DNA of 64,000 nucleotides from positions 3,224,001 through 3,288,000 of the forward strand of contig NZ_CCSF01000001.1 of the NCBI RefSeq assembly GCF_000756775.1. The letters run 5' to 3'. This document shows positions 28,818 through 38,400 of this stretch, piece by piece (the stretch's first letter is position 1; every line of letters starts with the position of its first letter). The notes under the pieces are model-generated. The model made no database searches, was not told where the DNA came from, and was given only the letters and a program-made list of their open reading frames with translations. This stretch comes from Pseudomonas saudiphocaensis. GTDB lineage: Bacteria > Pseudomonadota > Gammaproteobacteria > Pseudomonadales > Pseudomonadaceae. Both the position numbers and the translations under genes were made by a program.

Positions 28818-30362
28818 ATGTCCCGTAGTACTTTCGGCTCCACGCCGGCGCGCCTGACGCTCGGCGTTATTTCCGCGAGCCTCCTTGCGCTGTCTGCCCA
28901 TGCCGCTCCGCTGACCCGCGATAACGGCGCGCCGGTCGGCAACAACCAGAACTCCCAGACGGCTGGTCCGAACGGCCCGGTTCTGCTGCAAGACGTACAG
29001 CTGCTGCAGAAACTCCAGCGCTTCGATCGCGAGCGCGTGCCGGAGCGCGTGGTTCACGCCCGCGGTACCGGTGCCCACGGTGAATTCACCGCCACCGCCG
29101 ATATCTCCGACCTGACCATCGCCAAGGTCTTCGAGAAGGGCACGACCTCGCCGGTGTTCGTTCGCTTCTCCAGCGTGACCAACAACAGCCACTCGCCGGA
29201 AACCCTGCGTGACCCGCGCGGCTTCGCTACCAAGTTCTACACCGCTGATGGCAACTGGGACCTGGTCGGCAACAACTTCCCGACCTTCTTCATCCGCGAC
29301 GCCATCAAGTTCCCGGACATGGTCCACGCGTTCAAGACCGACCCGCGCACCAACCTGGATGACGACAGCCGCCGGATGGACTTCCTGTCCTACCACCCCG
29401 AGTCGATCCAGACCCTGACCCGCCTGTACTCCAACTACGGCACGCCGGCTGGCTACCGCTTCATGGACGGCAGCAGCGTGCACGCCTACAAGCTGGTCAA
29501 CGACGAAGGCCAGGTGCACTACGTCAAGTTCAACTGGAAGACCAAGCAGGGCGTGAAGAACCTCGACCCGAAAGAAGTCCAGCAAGTGCAGGGCCGTGAC
29601 TACAGTCACATGACCCGCGACCTGATCACCGCCATCGACAAGGGCGACTACCCGAAGTGGGACCTGTACCTGCAGGTGGTCAAGTCGGAAGAACTGGCCA
29701 AGTTCGAGTTCGATCCGCTGGATGCCACCAAGATCTGGCCTGAAGACATGGTGCCCTCGAAGAAGATCGGCACCATGGTGCTGAACAAGAACCCGGACAA
29801 CGTGTTCCAGGAGACCGAGCAGGTCGCCATGGCACCGTCTAACATCGTGCCGGGCATCGAGCCTTCCGAGGACCGTCTGCTGCAGGGCCGTCTGTTCTCC
29901 TACGCCGATACCCAGATGTACCGCATCGGTGCTAACCACATGAGCCTGCCGATCAACCAGCCGAAGGTGCCGGTCAACAACGGCAATCAGGATGGTCAGC
30001 TGAACAGCGGCAACACCACTGTCAGCGTGAACTACCAGCCGAGCCGTCGCATGAACCGTGAGGAAGAACCGCGCGGCATGTACAGCCAGCTGGCGCTCTC
30101 GGGCACCACGCAGCAGGCGCCGATCTACCGCACGCAGAACTTCAAGCAGACCGGCGAGTTGTTCCGTTCCTTCACTGCCAAGGAGCAGAAGGACCTGATC
30201 AACACCCTGGGTGGCGAACTGGCCAAGACCGACGCCGAGGCGCGCCATCACCTGCTGTCGTACTTCTACAAGGCTGACGCCAAGTACGGCGAGGGTCTGA
30301 CCAAGGTGGCCAAGGGCGACCTGAGCAAGGTCAAGGCGCTGGCAGCCGAACTGGAAGACTGA
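28818..30362 (+). CDS. katB: Periplasmic-type catalase KatB
   Basis: 514 residues, a small-subunit haem catalase with a signal peptide (1-29, ending LSAHAA), as in P. aeruginosa KatB. Active-site histidine is in RVVHARGTGAHGEF, distal Asn in DLVGNNFPTFF, and the proximal Tyr is in RLFSYADTQMYR. ATG 28818 has GAGGAA upstream. The upstream gap (28560-28817) contains a GATAG/CTATC pair (28679-28721), seen but not convincing as an OxyR site. A terminator and then ankB follow. It probably defends against external peroxide. Confidence 0.96.
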   Translation: MSRSTFGSTPARLTLGVISASLLALSAHAAPLTRDNGAPVGNNQNSQTAGPNGPVLLQDVQLLQKLQRFDRERVPERVVHARGTGAHGEFTATADISDLTIAKVFEKGTTSPVFVRFSSVTNNSHSPETLRDPRGFATKFYTADGNWDLVGNNFPTFFIRDAIKFPDMVHAFKTDPRTNLDDDSRRMDFLSYHPESIQTLTRLYSNYGTPAGYRFMDGSSVHAYKLVNDEGQVHYVKFNWKTKQGVKNLDPKEVQQVQGRDYSHMTRDLITAIDKGDYPKWDLYLQVVKSEELAKFEFDPLDATKIWPEDMVPSKKIGTMVLNKNPDNVFQETEQVAMAPSNIVPGIEPSEDRLLQGRLFSYADTQMYRIGANHMSLPINQPKVPVNNGNQDGQLNSGNTTVSVNYQPSRRMNREEEPRGMYSQLALSGTTQQAPIYRTQNFKQTGELFRSFTAKEQKDLINTLGGELAKTDAEARHHLLSYFYKADAKYGEGLTKVAKGDLSKVKALAAELED

Positions 30363-30392
30363 TGCACCGGCCGGTCCACGCAACCGGCTCAC

Positions 30393-30421
30393 AGCCCGCG
30401 ACCCAGGTCGCGGGCTTTTCG
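30393..30421 (+). terminator. Terminator between katB and ankB
   Basis: GCCCGCGACC pairs with GGTCGCGGGC around a two-base CA junction, followed by TTTTCG. It lies between two genes that act together in P. aeruginosa, so it may attenuate rather than fully block ankB transcription. Confidence 0.75.
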
Positions 30422-30436
30422 TAACGGAGAGACGCG

Positions 30437-30994
30437 ATGAAAGCTGTTTTCCTTCTGTTCGCCCTGTGCCTCGGTAGCAACCTGGCGTTGGCTCAGAACG
30501 AGCCTGCGGCAGCGGAGGCCGAGCAGATTCAGGCACAACTGCGTGACTATTTCTTCAACGCCGCACGCTTCGGCGATAACGAGATGCTCGACGAATTCAT
30601 TCAGGCGGGGTTCGACCTGAACGCCGCTGACGACAAGGGCTACACGGCGCTGATCCTCGCCGCCTACAACGGCCACGCCGACACCGTGGAGCGCCTGCTC
30701 GCCGCCGGCGCCGATGCCTGCGCCGAAGACAAGCGCGGCAACACCGCGCTGATGGGCGCGATCTTCAAGGGCGAGCTGCGCATCGCCAAGCGCCTGCTGG
30801 CCACCGAATGCAACCCCGACCAGCGCAACGCCGCCGGGCAGACGCCGGCGATGTACGCCGCGCTGTTCCAGCGCGGTGAGTTACTGGAAGCCCTGCGCGA
30901 GCGCGGCGCCGATCTTTCCGCCACCGATCCTCTAGGCAACAGCGTGGAGAGCCTGGCGCGCGGCGAAATCCGTACCGCTCCCGCGGCTCAGTAA
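30437..30994 (+). CDS. ankB: Ankyrin-repeat protein AnkB
   Basis: 185 residues with a signal peptide (1-21, ending LALAQ) and about four ankyrin repeats (DDKGYTALILAAYNGHADTVERLLAAGAD and the next). In P. aeruginosa ankB follows katB and is needed for full KatB activity, perhaps as a periplasmic scaffold; position and signal peptide match. ATG 30437 has GGAGAG upstream. Its last seven bases overlap the end of the converging cynS gene. Confidence 0.93.
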   Translation: MKAVFLLFALCLGSNLALAQNEPAAAEAEQIQAQLRDYFFNAARFGDNEMLDEFIQAGFDLNAADDKGYTALILAAYNGHADTVERLLAAGADACAEDKRGNTALMGAIFKGELRIAKRLLATECNPDQRNAAGQTPAMYAALFQRGELLEALRERGADLSATDPLGNSVESLARGEIRTAPAAQ

Positions 30995-31437
30995 CTCTTG
31001 TAGGGCAGGAACTTGCCCGAGAGCACCACGTTGACGCGATCGCCCTTGTGGTCTGGCTCGCGCTGAATATCCATGGAGAAGTCGATGGCGCTCATGATGC
31101 CGTCGCCGAATTCCTCGTGGATCAGCTCCTTGATGGTGGTGCCGTAGACGTTCACCAGTTCATACCAGCGATAGATCAGCGGATCGGTGGGCACGGCGGT
31201 GGGCAGTGACCCCTTATAGGGCACGATCTGCAGCCAGGCGATCGCCTCGTCGGGCAATTCGAACAGCTTGCCCAGCGCCTCGGCCTGAGCCTTGTCGAAG
31301 GTCATCTGGCCCAGGCAGCCGGCGGTGGTCCATTCCTTGGACATGCCAATGGCTTCGGCGGCGTGGGCCCATTTCAGGCCCTTGCGCACTTTCGTGGCGA
31401 TGATCATATCGGTTACCTGGTCGCGGCTGGTAATCAT
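30988..31437 (-). CDS. cynS: Cyanase (cyanate hydratase)
   Basis: 149 residues (family about 150-156). It converts cyanate plus bicarbonate to ammonia and CO2. The catalytic triad is present: R90 and E93 in IYRWYELV, S116 in IMSAIDF. The N-terminal helical domain (KWAHAAEAIGMSKEWTTAGCLG) forms the decamer. No cynR, cynT carbonic anhydrase or nitrate-transporter-like genes are adjacent. It starts four bases before the annotated end of the PhyH reading frame and may be co-transcribed with it. 3' end overlaps ankB. Confidence 0.96.
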   Translation of the reverse strand: MITSRDQVTDMIIATKVRKGLKWAHAAEAIGMSKEWTTAGCLGQMTFDKAQAEALGKLFELPDEAIAWLQIVPYKGSLPTAVPTDPLIYRWYELVNVYGTTIKELIHEEFGDGIMSAIDFSMDIQREPDHKGDRVNVVLSGKFLPYKSY

Positions 31438-31514
31438 GGCTCTACCTCTCGGGTCGGGTGTCGAGGCCGCCCGGCGCGGCCTCGTTGATCGTTCCGTTGC
31501 AGGGGCCGTGCCAG

Positions 31515-32275
31515 TCAGTCGTATTCGGCCGGCTCGTGTTCACCCAGCAGCCGGCGCTGGCGCGGGGTCGCCGCCGCCAGTACGACAGGGTTGAAGGTGA
31601 ATGCCAGGTAGGGCGAGACTTCTGCGCCACCATGCGCCGGCCGTAGTGGACCTGCAGCAGGTAGCGACTGCGATCGGTCGTACGGTTGCGGCTGCCGGAG
31701 TGCCAGAGGTCGCTGCGAAAGAACAGCATGTCGCCGGCCCGGCACAGTACCGGTTCCGGTTCGCGACCGTGCCAGGCGGTCTCGCCAAGGCGCGGCTTGC
31801 GTCCGGCGCGGTGGCTGCCAGGAATCACCCGGGTGGGGCAGAGGTCGGCGTCGATGTCGTCCAGATGCAGGTGCGCGGTGCACACCTGCATGGGCAGTTC
31901 GAGGCCGGGGTCGGCCAGCAGCTGCTCGGGCAATTCAATCGCCAGATAGTCCGCATGCAGGTCGCCACCGATAAAGCCCGGCCGGCTACGCCAGGCGGTC
32001 TGGCCGATGATGTGGCAGTCCGCCCCCAGTGCCGCCTCGGCCAGTTCGATCACGCAGGGCAGGTCGAGGAAGGCCAGCCAGAACGGATCCCGATTGAACA
32101 CGCACTTGTAGTGATCATCCAGCAGGCCCTGGTAATCCAGCCCGACCGGAGTCAGCCGGTCGATAGCGCTGCGCAGTTCGGTGATTCGCGGTGCGGTCAG
32201 CACGCCGGGCAACAAGACAAAGCCGTCATGATGGAGCGCGGCGAGGCGTTCCCGAGTAGCTGCGTGTTCGATCAT
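31515..32275 (-). pseudogene. Phytanoyl-CoA dioxygenase family protein, frameshifted
   Basis: Fe(II)/2-oxoglutarate-type oxygenase with the ligand set H107-x-D109 (GGDLHADY) and H192 (LWHSGSRNRT). At about 31617-31621 the frame shifts: the continuous ORF reads on with an unrelated 58-residue tail to 31442, whereas the -1 alternative frame gives SPYLAFTFNPVVLAAATPRQ and then RRLLGEHEPAEYD-stop at 31515, the normal end of this family. One missing base after codon K219 explains it. The gene is therefore broken, or there is one sequencing error. Start ATG 32275 has a weak ribosome site. It is downstream of the GS-like gene. Confidence 0.8.
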
Positions 32276-32344
32276 CGTGCGTGCCCTGGGCGGAATCCAT
32301 TCCCTTTGAGCCTCAGGCCACGCTGGCGTTGCCGCGGCGCCTTG

Positions 32345-33736
32345 CTAGGCGTGGCCCAGATACCAGCGCCAGTCCTGCTCGCCCACCTCGCCCATGAATT
32401 GCCGGTATTCCTCGTGCTTGATGGCCAGGTACACCCGGTGGAAGTCGTCGCCGAGCGCCTCGCGTGCCCAGGATGATTGGTCAAGCGTGCGCAAGGCTTG
32501 CAGCCAGTCGCAGCTGATGCCCGTGCCGCCCTGTGCATAGCCGTTGCCAGTCACGGGAGCGCCAGGCTCGAGCTGGCTGGTGATGCCCTTGTGCAGGCCT
32601 TCCAGCACCAGCGCGGCGGCCAGATAAGGATTGGCGTCGGCGCCGCAGATGCGGTGCTCGACGTGGCGGCTGGCGTCCGGGCCGCCGGGTACGCGCATCG
32701 ACACGGTGCGGTTGTTGATCCCCCAGTTGCGTGCCAGCGGCGCATAGCTGTTGGCCTGGAAGCGGCGATAGGAGTTGGCGTTGGGGCAGAACACCGCAAG
32801 GCCGTCCTCCAGGCTGTCGAGCAGGCCGGCGATGCCGTGGCGCAGCAGGGCGGCGGCGCCGTTGGCGTCATCACGCTGCAGCTCCTCGATGCTGCAGGCG
32901 AACAGGTTGCGACCTTCGGCATCGGCCAGGCTGGCATGCAGGTGCAGGCCGCTGCCGGCGTGTTCGGCGAAGGGCTTGGCCATGAAGCAGGCCTGCATCC
33001 CGTGACGCCAGGCCACGCCGCGCACCAGGCGCTTGTAGCGCACGGCTTCGTCCATCGCCTGGAGCACGTCCGGGCGATGCTGCAGGGTGATCTCCACCTG
33101 GCCCGGCGCGTATTCGGAAATCGCCGTGCGCACCGGCAGCCCCAGGTGTTCACAGCCGCGGTACAGGTCATCGAGGAAGGGATCGAGGCGCTCCAGCTCC
33201 AGCACGCCGTAGACCTGTGGCGCTTGCGGGCGCTCGCCATTGGCGAACGCGGCGGGCTGCGGCCGGCCGGCAGCATCGGGGCGCGCATCGAGCAGGTAGA
33301 ACTCCAGCTCGGCGGCCATCACCGGGTGGTAGCCACTCGTCTGGAGTTTCTCGACGGTGCGGGCCAGCACATGGCGCGGGTCGGCCACGCTGGCTGGCAG
33401 CCCGCGCAGCGGGTCCATGGAGACCTGCACCTGGGCGGTGGCCGGCTCGCGCCAGGGTTGCAGCTGCAGGCTGCCGGCCAGGGGAAAGGCCCAGCAGTCG
33501 GCGTCGGCCACGTCCCAGACCAGGCCGGTGGCGTCGACATCCTCGCCGCGGATGGTCAGGCCGAGGATGCTGCTCGGCAGCGGGCGACCGTCGGTGTAGA
33601 TGGCGCGCAGCTCGTCGCGGTGCAGCAGCTTGCCGCGGGGCACGCCGCAGGGGTCGATGATGAACAGCTCGATGCGCTGCACGTCCGGGTGGGCGGCAAG
33701 GAAGGCGTCGGCTTCTTCAGGGGGAGCGAAGGTCAT
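32345..33736 (-). CDS. Glutamine synthetase-like gamma-glutamyl ligase (PuuA/PauA type)
   Basis: 463 residues of the GS-III-like ligase family. The N-terminal beta-grasp has IELFIIDPCGVPRGKLL. The catalytic domain has VMAAELEFYLLD, EYAPGQVEITL, HASLADAEGRN with GSGLHLHAS, and NRTVSMRVPGGPDASRHVEHRICGADANPYL. These are the ATP, metal and glutamate sites of PuuA/PauA and FluG relatives, which join glutamate to an amine. It is not the housekeeping GlnA (no adenylylation-site tyrosine motif seen). A class III aminotransferase gene lies 158 bases upstream. Substrate unknown: polyamine is the default guess. Confidence 0.88.
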   Translation of the reverse strand: MTFAPPEEADAFLAAHPDVQRIELFIIDPCGVPRGKLLHRDELRAIYTDGRPLPSSILGLTIRGEDVDATGLVWDVADADCWAFPLAGSLQLQPWREPATAQVQVSMDPLRGLPASVADPRHVLARTVEKLQTSGYHPVMAAELEFYLLDARPDAAGRPQPAAFANGERPQAPQVYGVLELERLDPFLDDLYRGCEHLGLPVRTAISEYAPGQVEITLQHRPDVLQAMDEAVRYKRLVRGVAWRHGMQACFMAKPFAEHAGSGLHLHASLADAEGRNLFACSIEELQRDDANGAAALLRHGIAGLLDSLEDGLAVFCPNANSYRRFQANSYAPLARNWGINNRTVSMRVPGGPDASRHVEHRICGADANPYLAAALVLEGLHKGITSQLEPGAPVTGNGYAQGGTGISCDWLQALRTLDQSSWAREALGDDFHRVYLAIKHEEYRQFMGEVGEQDWRWYLGHA

Positions 33737-33894
33737 GGCAGTTCTCTCGTCGGGCGGCAGCGCGCGGCCTGCCGCTGGGCATTCGATAAAGGGGGAAGGG
33801 CGCGTGGCAGGCGCCTGCTGGTCTCAGAATGCGCCGGGGGCGATGCCGGACGGGTAACGGGCCATGGTCGTCGCTCGTGCAGGTTTCGGTAAGG

Positions 33895-35289
33895 TCAGCT
33901 CAGGCGAACGCCGGGAATCGCCAAGAGCGTTTCCAGGGCTTCGTCGAGGGTGGCGATCAAACGGTCGACATCCTCTGCCGTGGTGTCCGGGCAGCACAGC
34001 GTCATGTTGTGGAATGGCGTGATGAGGATGCCGCGGTTGATCAGGTACAGGTGCAGCGCCATCTGCAGGCTATCGTGGAAGGCCGCTTCAGCCTCTGCGC
34101 CGGTCTTCGGCGGGGTGGCGCAGAACTGGAATTCGCAGCGCGCGCCCAGTTCGCTCACCGACCAGGCGAGCCCATGGCGCGAGATCAGCTCGCGCAGGCC
34201 GGCGGCGAGGCGCGCGGCCAGCGGCAGCATGTGCGCGTAGGCGGCGTCGGTCATCACCTGTTCGAGGTTGGCACGCATGCAGTGCATGGCCAGCGCGTTG
34301 GCCGACAGCGTGGTGCCCATGCCGCTGTGGCCGTGGCCGCCGCTCATCTCGCTGGCGTGCTCGCGGGCGATCTGCATGGCCTGGGCCATTTCCGCGGTGC
34401 AGCCATAGACCGATGCCGGCACGCCGCCGGCCACCGGTTTGCCCAGGGTCAGGAAGTCCGGCTCGAGGTTCCAGGCGCGGGTGCAGCCGCCGGGGCCGGT
34501 GGAAATGGTGTGGGTCTCGTCGATGATCAGCAGGGTGCCGTAGCGGCGGGTCAGCTCGCGGACCTTTTCCAGGTAACCGGGCTCAGGCAGGACCATGCCG
34601 ATGTTGGTCATGGCCGGCTCCATCAGCAGCGCGGCGATGTCGCCGGGGGCCAGCGCCGCCTCCAGCGCGGCAAGGTCATTGAAGGGCACGGCGCGGCAGG
34701 TCTTGGCCAGGTTGCGGGCCTGGCCGATAAGCCCGGCGCGGTGCACCGTGGTGCCCTGGCGGTGGCGCACCAGGGTGTCATCGACGGTGCCGTGATAGCA
34801 GCCATCGATCACCAGCAGCATCTTGCGGCCGGTGATGGCGCGGGCCCAGCGGATGACGAAACGGTTGGCGTCGGTGGCGGTGGTCGCCACTTGCCAGAAG
34901 GGCAGGCCGAAGCGTTCGCTGAGTAGCTCGCCGCAGATCACCGCATCCTCGCCCGGCAGCATGGTGGTCAGCCCGCGCCCGGCCTGTTCCGCCAGCGCGG
35001 CGGCGATGGGCGCCGGGGAATGGCCGAACATGCTGCCGGTGTCGCCCAGGCAGAAGTCCACGTAGTCGTGCCCGTCGACATCGCGGAAGCGCGCACCCTG
35101 GGCGCTTTCGACGAACAGCGGCACCGGGGTCGACCAGTCGCTCATCCAGTGCATGGGGACGCCGGCGAACAGGGATTGGCGGGCACGCTCAGCCAGCTCG
35201 GCCGAACGGGGATTGGCGGTGAGGAAGCGCTCACGCTCGCGCTGGGTGAAGAGAGTAACGGCCTGTTCGGCGATGCCGCTGGAGCTCAT
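33895..35289 (-). CDS. Class III PLP aminotransferase (glutamate-1-semialdehyde aminomutase-like)
   Basis: 464 residues from ATG 35289. Fold-type I, class III: GDTGSMFGHSPAPIAAAL near the substrate pocket, GCYHGTVDDTLV, LLIIDETHTI, and the PLP lysine in LTLGKPVAGGVPASVYG near residue 283. It is closer to glutamate-1-semialdehyde aminomutase and beta-amino-acid type enzymes than to classical GABA or putrescine transaminases, by the DETHT motif. It heads a leftward group with the GS-like ligase, PhyH protein and probably cynS. Substrate not known. A possible -35 TTGACT (35348-35343) is upstream. Confidence 0.87.
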   Translation of the reverse strand: MSSSGIAEQAVTLFTQRERERFLTANPRSAELAERARQSLFAGVPMHWMSDWSTPVPLFVESAQGARFRDVDGHDYVDFCLGDTGSMFGHSPAPIAAALAEQAGRGLTTMLPGEDAVICGELLSERFGLPFWQVATTATDANRFVIRWARAITGRKMLLVIDGCYHGTVDDTLVRHRQGTTVHRAGLIGQARNLAKTCRAVPFNDLAALEAALAPGDIAALLMEPAMTNIGMVLPEPGYLEKVRELTRRYGTLLIIDETHTISTGPGGCTRAWNLEPDFLTLGKPVAGGVPASVYGCTAEMAQAMQIAREHASEMSGGHGHSGMGTTLSANALAMHCMRANLEQVMTDAAYAHMLPLAARLAAGLRELISRHGLAWSVSELGARCEFQFCATPPKTGAEAEAAFHDSLQMALHLYLINRGILITPFHNMTLCCPDTTAEDVDRLIATLDEALETLLAIPGVRLS

Positions 35290-35440
35290 GGTTGAACGCC
35301 TCGTCAATTTTTTTGCACATATTCGAAGCGCGGACGCGGCAAAGTCAATCGGAGTTTTCAGGCCGACAGGCGCACCAGAGCCGGTGCACAGATGCTGGCC
35401 TGGATGCGCCTGTTGGCGAGAGAAAGGCGAGCGGCTGGGC

Positions 35441-38400
35441 TCAGCCGACGATCTTTAGCCCGCTCTGCCCGTTGCCCTGGCGCTGCACCTGAATCTGCAC
35501 CGGAATGCGCTCATGCATCTCCGCCACGTGGCTGATGACCGCCACCTTGCGCCCCTGGGCCTGTAGCGAATCCAGCGCGTCCATGGCGATCTGCAGCGAC
35601 TCGGGGTCGAGGCTGCCGAAGCCCTCATCGATAAACAGCGATTCGATCCGCAGCTTGCTCGAGGCCATGGAGGCCAGGCCCAGCGCCAGGGCCAGCGAGA
35701 CGAGGAAGGTTTCGCCGCCCGACAGCGAATGCACCGAGCGCAGCTCGTCGCCCATCTCGGTGTCCAGCACCAGCAGCCCCAGCGGGCTGCCGCCGCGCTT
35801 GAGGCGATAGCGGCGCGCCAGCTGACGCAGCTGGACGTTGGCGTGTTGCACCAGCAAGTCGAGGTTGTAGGCCTGGGCGATCTTGCGGAAGGCGCCGCCA
35901 TCGCTGGAGCCGATCAGCGCGGCGATGCGGCCCCAGCGCTGATGCTCGGCCCGTGCCGCCTCGATCTCGGTTAGCAGGGCCTGGCTCTGCTGTCGACGGC
36001 GGTCGTCCTCCAGCAGCGCGGCGCGGGTTTCCGTGCAGCTTCGCTCGGCCTGTTCACAGCTGGCCAACTGCGCGGTGTGTTGCTGCGCCAGCGCTTCGGC
36101 GTCCGGCGCGTCGGGATACCGGGCCTGATGGTCAGCTAGCCGCTGGCTACAACCTTCCAGACGCTCGCGGCAGCGGGTCAGGGCTTCGGTGTTCTGCTGC
36201 AGGCGCTGACGCGCCTCGTCGAGCAGACCGTCATCCATGTGCAGCAGTTGTGCGAAGGAGGCGTCGTCCAGTTCCGGGTGCGCAGCGCGCCAGGCGTTGA
36301 GTTCCTCGGCCAGGGCGTCGCGCTCGCGCAGCAATTCTTCGCGGCGCTCGCTGCAGCCCTGCTGCTCGCTGGTGAGGCGGGTCAGTTCGATCCGGGTCTC
36401 GTTGAGCTGGTGCTGGATATCCGTCTGCTGCTGGCGGGCCAGCTGCAGTGCCGCGTCCAGTTGCTGCTGCCAGTCTCCGGCGCTGGTCTGCTCGCCCAGG
36501 TTGCTGCGCAGGCTCTGTCGACAGGCTTCCAGCTGACTTTCGCGTTCGGCAAGACGTGTGGCGCAGGCCTTCTGCTGGTCCAGCAGGTTGTGCTGGTCGC
36601 GCAGAGCGACTTCCATTTCCTTTTCGAGATGGCGCTGCTCGTCGGTCAGCTCGGCCTGGGCCTGCAACTGCTGCTGGCGGGTGGCGATTTCGCTGTCCAG
36701 CGCCATGAAGCTGTGAGCCGGGTTCTCGCGCCAGCGACTGAGTCGCTCGCCGGGTAGCAGCTCGGCGAAGTCGGTCAGCTCGTCTTCCAGCCGTTGGCTA
36801 TCGCGGGCCAGGGCGTCGCGTTGCTGCGCCAGTTGCTGAGCGGCCTCCCGGGCCTGGTCCTGAGCGGTTTGCCAGGCGTTTCGCAAGGATTCGCCGCGTT
36901 GCTGCAGCGTCAGCAGATGAGCCTGTGACTGGCTGGCGCTGGCGATCTGGGTCCGGAGCCTGTCCAGTTCGCCGGTCAGCCATTGCGTGCGCTCGGCTTC
37001 CGGCTGCCTGATCAGGTCGGCATACAGCGCTGACGCCTCCAGCGTCGGCCGCAACGCATCCAGCTCGGCGGCCGTCTCCGTCTGGCGCAGCTGGACCTGC
37101 TTGAGGTTGGTGCTGAGTTCGGTATGGCGGTCACGCAGTTCCTGCAGGCGCTGATCCTGGGCCTGCAGCGCCTGACGGGCACGCTCGACTTCGCTTTCAT
37201 CCTGCTGATGGAGTGCGGCCAGCAGTGCGTCGGCCTGATGCCAGGGGTGCTCGCCACTGCCACAGACCGGACAGGGCTCGCCGGGTACCAGGGCGGCGCG
37301 CAAGGCTTCGACGTTTTCACTGCGGGCCAGGCGTTGGCGCTCGAGCAGCTCCAGAGTGAGCTTGAGCGCCTGTTCCGCTGCGTCGCGCTCGCTGCGGGCC
37401 TGCTTACCGGCCGGTATCAGTTGTTCCTGTTCGGCCTGCAGGCGGCCGGATTCCTTGTGCAGCTCGGTCTGGCGCGCAAGCAGGCTCTGCTGACTGCTCC
37501 AGGTGCTAAGCAGCGCTTCGGTATCGCGTTCGGCCTGCCGCCACTGTTCCAGCTGCTGGTTTAGCCGGCTGAGCTGCTCGCTCACTTCGCCGCCGATCTG
37601 GGCCTGCAGCTCATCGAGCGCGGTGCGTGCCGTGTTCTGCTCGGTTTCGGTGGCCTGGGCGCGTTGCTCCAGCCCCGGCAGTTCCGCACGTCCCTGTTGC
37701 AGGCGCGCGGCCAGCTGCACCGCTTGTTGGAGACGAGGACGGTAACCGTTCCAGGCTGCGCACAGAGGTTGCAGGGCGGCGCTGGTGTCCAGCTGCGTGG
37801 CCAGCTCCTGAAGTTGCTGCGCGCCGTGCTGCTGTCGCGCCTGGAGTTGTTGCAGTCTGGACGCCGCCTCGTTGCTGGCAGCCTGAATCTGTTCGGCTTC
37901 CCGGCGGATCGGTGCAAGGTCGGTTTGCAAGTGGAGCAGGCGGTCTTCGTCGCGGCGCGCCTGGGCCAGCCGGGGCTCCGCTTCCCGTTGCGCCTGTTCG
38001 GCGGTGTGCAGTTGCGTCGTGGCCTGTTGCTGTTTCAGCTCGAGACTGCCGAGCTGTTCCTGCAGACGCTCGCCGGCTGCCTGATGCCGGGCCAGGGTTT
38101 CTTCGACCCCGGTCAACAATTGCGGCAGCTCGTTCTGGCGAATAAAGCGGTGACGCTTTGGCGCAAGCTGCTCGAATAGCGCGAGGATGCGCCGGGCGTC
38201 GGCCAGCTTTTCATGTTCGGCCTCGGCTTCCTGCAGCTGCGCCTGGGTGCCATCGCGCTCGGCCTGCAGACGCGTCAGGTCGGTGAGCCACTGGCGTTGC
38301 TGCTCTAGGGCCTTGAGCTGTTGCTGGACGGCTTTCAGCTCGCCTTGCTGCTCGTCATAACGGGCTTCCAAGGCTTGCCGCGCCTCAGGTTCCAGCGGCT

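Noticed and set aside
28734-30536. 600-codon antisense frame over katB
   Set aside because: Lies opposite a clear catalase; no family features; valine/leucine/glycine-rich shadow.
31442-31619. C-terminal tail of the PhyH reading frame as a real protein end
   Set aside because: The 58 residues are unlike the family, whereas the alternative frame gives the usual ending, so a frameshift is the better reading.
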